From: Leifsonia sp. ZF2019
GTDB lineage: Bacteria > Actinomycetota > Actinomycetes > Actinomycetales > Microbacteriaceae
Length of the DNA: 64,000 nt
Assembly: GCF_019924635.1 (NCBI RefSeq)
Contig: NZ_CP065037.1
Span: forward strand, 186,001-250,000
Reading direction: 5' to 3'
Numbering within the stretch: position 1 is the stretch's first letter; the number at the start of each line of letters is the position of its first letter. The position numbers and the translations under genes are program-made. A model generated the notes under the pieces. That model was not told the origin of the DNA and ran no database searches. It saw only the letters and a program-made list of their open reading frames with translations. This document shows, one piece after another, positions 57,955 to 64,000 of the stretch.

Positions 57955-60560
57955 GGCACGGGCACCGGCTCGGTGATCGAGGCCGGCTCGGCGAAGCGGT
58001 ACCGGCCGGGGGAGGCCGTCGTCGTCGCGCCGCTCGGGAGCACGACCTCCGCGGTGGTGCCGGTCGGGACGTCGACGACCAGGTCGAAGACGCCGTCGGT
58101 GAGCGTCCACGCCGCGGCCACCTCGCCATACGGCGTCTCGAGCGTCCGTCGCGCCCAGGTCAGGCCGCCGCCCGGCTGCGGGGCGACCCGGAAGCGCCGG
58201 AACGCGGGTTCCAGGGGCGCGATCCCGGCGATCGTGTCGTGCATCCACGCGGCGACCGACCCCAGCGCGTAGTGGTTGAACGAGGTCATCTCGCCCGGGT
58301 TGACCGTGCCGTCGGGCAGCTGGCTGTCCCAGCGCTCCCAGATCGTCGTCCCTCCGGAGAGCACGGTGTAGAGCCAGGAGGGGCACTCGCGCTCGAGCAG
58401 GAGGCGGTAGGCGGCGGCGGTCTGGCCCGCCGCGCTCAGCGCGTTCGCGATGAGCGGGGTGCCGGCAAAGCCCGTTCCGATGCGATAGCCGTTGGAGGCG
58501 ACCAGGTCGCGCAGGCTCTCCCCGGCCGCGGCGAGCTCGTCCGCGTCGAAGAGATCGAAAGCGATCGCGAGCGCGTAGGCGGTCTGCGCGTGGTTGACGA
58601 GAGTGCCGCCCGGCATCATATGCTTCGCGCGGAATGCGACGCGCACCTCGTCGGCGAGCGTCGCGTAGCGGGCCGCGTCCTCGTCCCGCCCGAGCTCGGA
58701 GGCGATGCGTCCGAGGATGCGCGCGGAGTGCTCGAAGTACGCCGTCGCGACCAGGTACTTGTCCGTCGTGGCGACGGTCGGGTCCTCCGGGGGCGCGGTC
58801 GGGTCCAGCCAGTCGCCCAGCTGCTGACCGGACTCCCACAGCCGCGACGGCCCGGCCTCCCGCTCGACGAGGTCGACCCAGGCACGCGCGCTGGCGTACT
58901 GGTCGGCGAGGACCTGGCGGTCGCCGTAGTGCCGGTAGAGGTCCCAGGGGGTCAGCACGGCCGCGTCGCCCCACACGGCGCCGGGGCGGATCGGCGTCCA
59001 GTACGGGCCGCCCGGCACGACCGGCACGTACCAGGGCACGGTGCCGTCGGGCAGCTGCTCGGCGGCGACATCCTTGAGCCAGGAGGCGAGGAAGCCTGAG
59101 ACGTCGAAGAGCCCGGCCGCCGTGGGAGTGAAGACCTGGATGTCGCCCGTCCAGCCGAGCCGCTCGTCCCGCTGCGGGCAGTCGGTCGGGATGTCGACGA
59201 AGTTGCTGCGCATGCTCCACAGCACGTTCTCGTGGAGCCGGTTCACCAGCGGGTTGGAGGACTCGAAGGTGCCGGTGCGCGTCATGTCCGAGTGGTAGAC
59301 CCGCGCGACGACCTCGAGGTCGCGCGGGTCGCCGGTCCAGCCGGAGACCTCGGCGAAGCGGAAGCCGTGGATGGTGAAGCGCGGCTCCCAGTCGATCGGT
59401 CCGCCGTCGGCGACGTAGGCGTCGACCGATGCGGCCTGGCGCAGCGGCCGCGTGTAGAGCTCCCCGCCTTGCAGCACCTCGGCGTGACGGAGGGCGATGG
59501 TCTCCCCGGCGGTCGAGGAGGCGGAGCGGATCCGCAGGCGCCCGGCGAGGTTCTGCCCGAAGTCGAGCAGCAGCCGGCCGCCGACGAGCGGCGTGATCGA
59601 GACGGGGGTGCGCTCGGCGGTGCAGCGGACGGGCGGCCCGTCAGGAGCGACGAGGAGCGCCGTGTCGAGGGGGAGCACCTCGGCGGCGGTCCATCCGACC
59701 GCGTCGAACCCGGCGCGCGACCAGCCGGGCAGGTGCTCGGTCGCGTCGAACTTCTCGCCGTCGTACAGGCCGGAGCGGACGATGGGGGAGGGATGCGTCA
59801 GCCAGGAGCCGTCGGTCACGACGACGGTGCGCGAGCCGTCCGCGGCGGTGAGCTCGAGCTCGGCGAAGAACGCGGTGCGGTCGCCGTACAACTCGCGCAC
59901 GCCTCCCTCGAATCCGATGCGGCCGCGATACCAGCCGTCGCCGAGCCAGGCGCCGATCGCGTTCGCGCCGGGCTCCACGAGGTCGGTGACGTCGTACGAG
60001 ACGACGCGCAGACGGTGCTTGTATGCGGTCCAGCCGGGAGCGAGGGCGTCGTCGCCGACCCGGCGGCCATTGATCTCGGCCTCGAAGACGCCGTGGGCGG
60101 TGGCGCGCAGAACCGCGCGCGCCAGGCCGGCGGGTGCGGTGAACTCCTGGCGCAGCAGGGCGGGCCGGCCGTCGCGGTCGTCAGGCTGCGGGCCGGGCCC
60201 GATCGCGTGCGCCGTCCATTCGGCGGCGTCGAGGACGCCCGCCTCGACGAGCGCGGGCGCCGACCACTCGGACCACGGCGCGTCGTCGCCGGAGCGCACA
60301 CGGACTCGCACCTCGGCCTCCTCCCGCGGGCGGAGCGGAGCGGCGGGCCACGGCACGAAGACGGAGTCGGGGGACGCGACCGCGAAGACCTCGGCACCGG
60401 CCCCGCGGGTGACCTCGATCTCGTACGCGGCCTGCGTCCAGGAGGGGTCGGGGGAGGAGGAACGCCAGCTCAGGCGCGGGGCGGCGACGCCGATCCCGAG
60501 CGTGCGGGACGGGGTCGCGGCGCGGCGCTCGAAGCGCGGTCGTTCGACGACGACGGTCAT
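57951..60560 (-). CDS. GH78 alpha-L-rhamnosidase
   Basis: An 869-residue enzyme. Order: N-terminal Ig-like domain (LSWRSSSPDPSWTQAAYEIEV), Bac_rhamnosid_N carbohydrate domain (AVLRATAHGVFEAEINGRRVGDDALAPGWTAY), concanavalin-like middle (RFTIHGFRFAEVSG), the (alpha/alpha)6 barrel with the catalytic segment DCPQRDERLGWTGDIQVF, and the C-terminal beta domain. It removes terminal rhamnose from glycosides. No signal peptide is visible, so substrates are imported first. It is divergent from an ABC importer across a 190-bp region with two identical LacI-type sites. Confidence 0.93.
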   Translation of the reverse strand: MTVVVERPRFERRAATPSRTLGIGVAAPRLSWRSSSPDPSWTQAAYEIEVTRGAGAEVFAVASPDSVFVPWPAAPLRPREEAEVRVRVRSGDDAPWSEWSAPALVEAGVLDAAEWTAHAIGPGPQPDDRDGRPALLRQEFTAPAGLARAVLRATAHGVFEAEINGRRVGDDALAPGWTAYKHRLRVVSYDVTDLVEPGANAIGAWLGDGWYRGRIGFEGGVRELYGDRTAFFAELELTAADGSRTVVVTDGSWLTHPSPIVRSGLYDGEKFDATEHLPGWSRAGFDAVGWTAAEVLPLDTALLVAPDGPPVRCTAERTPVSITPLVGGRLLLDFGQNLAGRLRIRSASSTAGETIALRHAEVLQGGELYTRPLRQAASVDAYVADGGPIDWEPRFTIHGFRFAEVSGWTGDPRDLEVVARVYHSDMTRTGTFESSNPLVNRLHENVLWSMRSNFVDIPTDCPQRDERLGWTGDIQVFTPTAAGLFDVSGFLASWLKDVAAEQLPDGTVPWYVPVVPGGPYWTPIRPGAVWGDAAVLTPWDLYRHYGDRQVLADQYASARAWVDLVEREAGPSRLWESGQQLGDWLDPTAPPEDPTVATTDKYLVATAYFEHSARILGRIASELGRDEDAARYATLADEVRVAFRAKHMMPGGTLVNHAQTAYALAIAFDLFDADELAAAGESLRDLVASNGYRIGTGFAGTPLIANALSAAGQTAAAYRLLLERECPSWLYTVLSGGTTIWERWDSQLPDGTVNPGEMTSFNHYALGSVAAWMHDTIAGIAPLEPAFRRFRVAPQPGGGLTWARRTLETPYGEVAAAWTLTDGVFDLVVDVPTGTTAEVVLPSGATTTASPGRYRFAEPASITEPVPVP

Positions 60561-60593
60561 GTACTCCTCCTCGAGTGGTGGTTTCGGGCCACC

Positions 60594-60607
60594 TTAGAAC
60601 GTTTCAA
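60594..60607. promoter_or_regulatory. LacI-type operator, rhamnosidase side
   Basis: TTAGAACGTTTCAA, 34 bp upstream of the rhamnosidase ATG. It is the exact reverse complement of the site at 60696-60709. The CG-centred near-palindrome is typical for LacI repressors. Confidence 0.8.
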
Positions 60608-60660
60608 GTGGTTTCCGCCAGTCGGCCCGCATTCGGCCACCTGGCGACCGGTCGACCTGT

Positions 60661-60690
60661 TGACAGTGCGGGGAAGCGTGTGCTTTCATT
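60661..60690 (+). promoter_or_regulatory. Candidate promoter of the rhamnoside importer operon
   Basis: TTGACA at 60661-60666 is a perfect -35 hexamer; TTTCAT at 60685-60690 (18-bp spacing) is a weak -10. The LacI-type site at 60696-60709 begins 6 bp further on, a position that would block transcription initiation. Confidence 0.5.
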
Positions 60691-60695
60691 CCCGT

Positions 60696-60709
60696 TGAAA
60701 CGTTCTAAT
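60696..60709. promoter_or_regulatory. LacI-type operator, importer side
   Basis: TTGAAACGTTCTAA, 43 bp upstream of the importer binding-protein start, identical in reverse orientation to 60594-60607; centres are 102 bp apart, enough for DNA looping by a tetrameric or paired repressor. Confidence 0.8.
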
Positions 60710-60751
60710 CACGTTCGCGACTCCGGACGCGACCCTTTTCAAGGAGGAAAA

Positions 60752-62062
60752 GTGATCACAGCACCTCGCCGCCACCGGCGCCTCGTCGCCATCGGCGCCG
60801 TCCTCGCCGCCGGAGCGCTCGCTCTGACCGCGTGCTCGGGCACGGGAGGCGGTGGAAGCAGCAGCGGAGGGAACTTCACCACCCTCGGCCTCACCAGCAA
60901 CACCACGCCGAACGACACCCTCAAGGCGCTCAGCACCGGCACCTGCTCCGCCGCCCAGAAGGACGCGCCCATCAAGACGGACGCCGACGACCAGACCCAG
61001 CACGACCAGAAGCTCCAGCTCCTCGCGGGCCAGAACGCCCTCCCGAGCCTGTTCGTCAGCCCGGGCACGCCCGACCTCGCCAAGCAGTTCATCTCCGGCG
61101 GCAAGCTCGTGGACATCAGCGCCGAGCTGAAGAAGGACGGCCTCGACGACGCCATCCTCCCCATCGCCGCCTCCACGATGGAGAAGCTGTACGGCCAGAA
61201 GGACAGCTACGCGCTGCCCAACGAGCTCAACATCGAGGGCATCTGGTACAACAAGAAGATCTTCACGGACAACGGGATCGACGTCCCCGGCACGTGGGAT
61301 GAGCTCACCGCCGCGAGCGACAAGCTCCTCGCCAAGGGCATCCAGCCCTTCGCCGGCGACGGCAAGGACGGCTGGCCGATCACCCGCCTCGTCGGCGCGT
61401 ACATCCTCCGTGACCTCGGCCCCGACGCGATGCAGGCCGTGGCCGACGGCAAGGCCAAGCTGACCGACGCGGACTACGTGAAGGCGGCGGACGAGGTCTC
61501 GAAGCTCGGCAAGGCCGGGGCGTTCGGCGCCGGCGTCGCCTCGACCGACTACAACGGAGCGACGAACCAGTTCCTCACCGGCAAGGCCGCGATGTTCTAC
61601 ATGGGCTCGTGGATCGTGTCGAACTTCAACGACAAGACGCAGAACCAGATCGGCGCCGACAACATCGGCTTCATGCCGTTCCCGGCCGTCTCCGGAGGCA
61701 AGGGCAGCATCGACCAGACGCCCGCCAACGTCGGTCAGCCGCTGATGATGAGCAAGGCCGCCTACAACGACGGCTCCGCCGCGTGGCTCAAGTGCATCGC
61801 CCAGAACTACGGCGACGAGGTGCTCTCGAAGTCCGGTGTCGTCTCCGGCTTCAAGCTCAACACGGAGCACACCGACGTCTCGGCGCTCACCAAGGGCGTG
61901 CAGGACACCGTGAACAACTCGAAGTCGGCCGTGCTCTGGTTCGAGGCGCTGTTCAGCTCCAAGGCGACCACCGCCAGCCAGACCAACGGCGGCTCGCTCG
62001 GCAACGGCTCGCTCTCCGGCGCCGACTTCATGCAGCAGGTCCAGACCGCGCTCGGTCAGTAG
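60752..62062 (+). CDS. ABC sugar-binding lipoprotein (rhamnoside importer)
   Basis: A 436-residue family 1 solute-binding protein. Signal peptide with lipobox LTAC, Cys28, then a Gly/Ser-rich linker. Domain blocks: LFVSPGTPDLAKQFISGGKLVDIS, YALPNELNIEGIWYNKKIFTDNGIDVPGTWDEL, and FLTGKAAMFYMGSWIVSNF. GTG 60752 has AAGGAGG at the best distance. It is divergent from a rhamnosidase gene and shares a LacI-type operator, so rhamnose-containing oligosaccharides are the likely cargo. A very stable 16-bp hairpin follows its stop. Confidence 0.9.
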   Translation: MITAPRRHRRLVAIGAVLAAGALALTACSGTGGGGSSSGGNFTTLGLTSNTTPNDTLKALSTGTCSAAQKDAPIKTDADDQTQHDQKLQLLAGQNALPSLFVSPGTPDLAKQFISGGKLVDISAELKKDGLDDAILPIAASTMEKLYGQKDSYALPNELNIEGIWYNKKIFTDNGIDVPGTWDELTAASDKLLAKGIQPFAGDGKDGWPITRLVGAYILRDLGPDAMQAVADGKAKLTDADYVKAADEVSKLGKAGAFGAGVASTDYNGATNQFLTGKAAMFYMGSWIVSNFNDKTQNQIGADNIGFMPFPAVSGGKGSIDQTPANVGQPLMMSKAAYNDGSAAWLKCIAQNYGDEVLSKSGVVSGFKLNTEHTDVSALTKGVQDTVNNSKSAVLWFEALFSSKATTASQTNGGSLGNGSLSGADFMQQVQTALGQ

Positions 62063-62069
62063 CCCGCTC

Positions 62070-62107
62070 GGCGGGATGCGGCGGAACACCGTCCGCCGCA
62101 TCCCGCC
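62070..62107 (+). other. 16-bp perfect hairpin between binding-protein and permease genes
   Basis: GGCGGGATGCGGCGGA (62070-62085) pairs without mismatch with 62092-62107 around the loop ACACCG. It lies 7 nt after the binding-protein stop and 21 nt before the permease ATG, inside one operon. Such hairpins commonly protect or terminate most of the binding-protein transcript, so that far more of it is made than of the permeases. Confidence 0.85.
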
Positions 62108-62128
62108 CTACGAGAAAGCACCCGCACC

Positions 62129-63013
62129 ATGAACTCCGTGCTCGGCAGCAGACGCACCGCCCTCCTCCTGGTCGGCCCCGCGCTCCTCGTCTACACCGCG
62201 ATCACGCTCGTCCCGATCGTGTGGTCGTTCGGCTACACCTTCTTCTCCGGCGGCCTCATCCAGGGCTTCACCTTCGCCGGCCTCAAGAACTTCCAGACCT
62301 TCTTCACCGACCCGAACGCGTGGAACGCGCTGCTGTTCACGGCGAAGTACGCGATCATCGTGACCATCGGCCAGGTCGTCATCGGCTACCTGCTGGCGCT
62401 GATGTACGTGTTCTTCCTGCGCCGCGCCTCCAGCTTCGTCCGCACCGTCGTGTTCTTCCCGGTCGTGCTCCCGACCGTCGCGGTGTCGCTGCTCTTCCAG
62501 CGCATGTTCCAGCTGACCCCGCAGCCCGGCCCGGCCAACGCACTGATCCAGGCCTTCGGCGGCACCGGCACCGACTTTCTCGGGCACGCCGACAGCGCGT
62601 TCTGGGTGCTGATCATCATGGACATCTGGCGCTCGATGGGCTTCTACGCCGTGCTGCTCTTCGCCGGCCTGGTCGACATCCCCGACGAGATCATCGAGTC
62701 GGCGCGCCTCGACGGCGCGGGCCGCTGGTCCCTCGTGCGCAACATCATCCTGCCGCTGTCGGCGCCGGTGCTGCTCTCGTCGATCATCTTCTCCATCAAC
62801 GGCACGCTGAAAGTGTTCGACTCCGTCGTCGCCCTGACGAACGGAGGCCCGGGCAGCGCGACCACGCCGCTGACCCTGTACATGTTCCAGACCTCGTTCA
62901 CGTACGGCGACTACGGCTACGGCTCCACCATCGCGTTGATGCTGACCATCCTGTGCCTCATCGTGACCGTCTTCATCTTCCGCGGCTCCCGGCGCGACCT
63001 GACGAAGGGCTGA
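62129..63013 (+). CDS. ABC sugar permease, MalF type (rhamnoside importer)
   Basis: A 294-residue, six-helix membrane protein. The EAA loop is EIIESARLDGAGRWSLVRNIILPLS. It follows the hairpin after the binding-protein gene and precedes the second permease by 3 bp. As with the amino-sugar importer, no ATPase gene is linked, so a general ATPase is needed. Confidence 0.9.
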   Translation: MNSVLGSRRTALLLVGPALLVYTAITLVPIVWSFGYTFFSGGLIQGFTFAGLKNFQTFFTDPNAWNALLFTAKYAIIVTIGQVVIGYLLALMYVFFLRRASSFVRTVVFFPVVLPTVAVSLLFQRMFQLTPQPGPANALIQAFGGTGTDFLGHADSAFWVLIIMDIWRSMGFYAVLLFAGLVDIPDEIIESARLDGAGRWSLVRNIILPLSAPVLLSSIIFSINGTLKVFDSVVALTNGGPGSATTPLTLYMFQTSFTYGDYGYGSTIALMLTILCLIVTVFIFRGSRRDLTKG

Positions 63014-63016
63014 CCC

Positions 63017-63919
63017 ATGACCGCCGTCACCGACCTCGACCACGGCGTCGCGCTGAAGCGCGGGCCCGCAGGAGCCCCCGGCCGTTCGGGCCGCCGCTTC
63101 CTCGGCCGCCTGCCGATGAACATCCTCATCGGCCTGCTGCTGATCGTGGAGATCTACCCGCTGGTGTGGATCCTCCTCGGTTCGTTCAAGACGCAGGACG
63201 AGTTCCTCAACGACCCCTTCTGGACGCTGCCCAGCTCGTGGGACCTGAGCAACTACGTCAGCGCGTTCACGACGGGCAACCTGGGCCAGTACATCCTGAA
63301 CAGCGTCCTCACCGTGTTCCCGGCGCTGTTCCTCATGCTGGCGCTCGGCGTCGCCGCCGCGTTCGCCCTCGAGATCCTGGTGTGGAAGGGGCGGGGCACC
63401 ATCCTGCTGCTGTTCCTGGCCGGGATCATGGTGCCCGGGCAGATGGTGCTGCTGCCGTTGTTCTCCATCTACTTCAACCTGCAGCTGACCGGGACGCTCT
63501 GGCCGCTCATCATCACGTACACCGCGTCGGGTCTGCCGCTGACCGTGTTCATGGTGGCGACCTACTTCCGGGCGGTGCCGCGCGAACTGTTCGAGGCGGC
63601 CACTCTCGACGGTGCCGGAATGCTCCGGCAGTTCTGGTCCATCGGCGTGCCGATCGTGCGCAACGCGATCTTCACCGTCGGCCTCGTGCAGTTCTTCTTC
63701 CTCTGGAACGACCTGCTCATCGCGCTGACCTTCACCAACAGCGAGAGCCTGCGCACCATCCAGGTGGGCCTGCTCAACTTCACGGGGCAGTACGGGGCCA
63801 TCCAGTACGGGCCGCTGTTCGCCGCGATCTGCGTCAGCATCTTCGGCACCCTGCTGCTGTACCTCTTCCTCAACCAGCGCGTGATGAAGGGCCTCGCGGC
63901 GGGCTCGGTCAAAGGCTGA
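63017..63919 (+). CDS. ABC sugar permease, MalG type (rhamnoside importer)
   Basis: A 300-residue membrane protein with six helices after a ~35-residue basic leader. The EAA loop is ELFEAATLDGAGMLRQFWSIGVPIV, and it ends with MKGLAAGSVKG, as expected for the family. ATG 63017 starts 3 bp after the previous stop. The remaining 81 bp of the window carry no gene that I can support. Confidence 0.9.
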   Translation: MTAVTDLDHGVALKRGPAGAPGRSGRRFLGRLPMNILIGLLLIVEIYPLVWILLGSFKTQDEFLNDPFWTLPSSWDLSNYVSAFTTGNLGQYILNSVLTVFPALFLMLALGVAAAFALEILVWKGRGTILLLFLAGIMVPGQMVLLPLFSIYFNLQLTGTLWPLIITYTASGLPLTVFMVATYFRAVPRELFEAATLDGAGMLRQFWSIGVPIVRNAIFTVGLVQFFFLWNDLLIALTFTNSESLRTIQVGLLNFTGQYGAIQYGPLFAAICVSIFGTLLLYLFLNQRVMKGLAAGSVKG

Positions 63920-64000
63920 GGGGCGCCCACCGACGAGTCGACGTGCCGCGGCAGCAATTCCGGAGACGAGCCCTACTGAGTACCGAATCTCCGGAGCTGC

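Noticed and set aside
1..64000. Search for tRNA, rRNA, CRISPR arrays, integrases, transposases and phage genes.
   Set aside because: None seen by eye; no tRNA-like cloverleafs, no spaced repeats and no mobile-element proteins in the readable frames.

Overview
The window is a continuous stretch of high-GC chromosomal DNA from an actinobacterium. Gene content and style point to the Microbacteriaceae (a Leifsonia-like soil or plant-associated bacterium), but that placement is inference. Supporting signs are a menaquinone (not ubiquinone) pathway, DUF4229 and PLDc_N membrane proteins, a fused PutA, ABC sugar importers with no linked ATPase gene, WXG100-type proteins, many GTG starts and many 4-bp ATGA/GTGA gene overlaps. 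I see no tRNA, rRNA, CRISPR array or intact insertion sequence.

Layout: 1-4135 holds menaquinone genes (end of menE, menA, menD) with two small membrane proteins. 4125-10498 is a primary-amine degradation locus: aldehyde dehydrogenase, FeaR-like AraC regulator, APC permease and copper amine oxidase. 10510-17544 is a mixed housekeeping stretch (membrane protein, AraC-type regulator, VOC protein, thioesterase, FAD oxidase, DNA glycosylase, SRPBCC protein, phytoene-desaturase-like oxidoreductase). 17655-25536 holds putA, an aldo/keto reductase, a two-component system, an SRPBCC protein and an Lrp regulator.

25841-29487 is the most unusual part. It is a tight, 1- to 4-bp-overlapping operon of two WXG100-like proteins, a WXG-headed DUF1023 alpha/beta hydrolase and two paralogous lipoproteins. 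Between the lipoproteins lies a collapsed chimeric remnant: the start of a WXG gene joined to the end of a hydrolase gene. The locus looks like a type VII-linked effector/immunity array that is being rearranged, with lower GC in its 3' part.

29531-32612 carries a POT peptide transporter, an orphan protein and a LysR regulator. 32769-42168 is an eight-gene amino-sugar/peptidoglycan-recycling operon: ABC importer, NagZ-like GH3, AnmK, MurQ, RpiR-type regulator and GH20. It would import muropeptide sugars and convert GlcNAc-(anhydro)MurNAc to central intermediates inside the cell.

42247-47452 holds two aldo/keto reductases, an MBL-fold hydrolase, an epimerase divergent from a TetR regulator across a twin-palindrome operator, a mycoredoxin-like protein and a P-loop kinase. 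47777-63919 is an L-rhamnose/rhamnoside utilisation region. It contains rhaB, the fused aldolase/dehydrogenase, an esterase, rhaI and rhaM, then two LacI regulators, two GH78 rhamnosidases, and a divergent ABC importer. LacI-type GAAACG-type palindromes sit upstream of the catabolic operon, one lacI gene and both sides of the rhamnosidase/importer divergent promoter.
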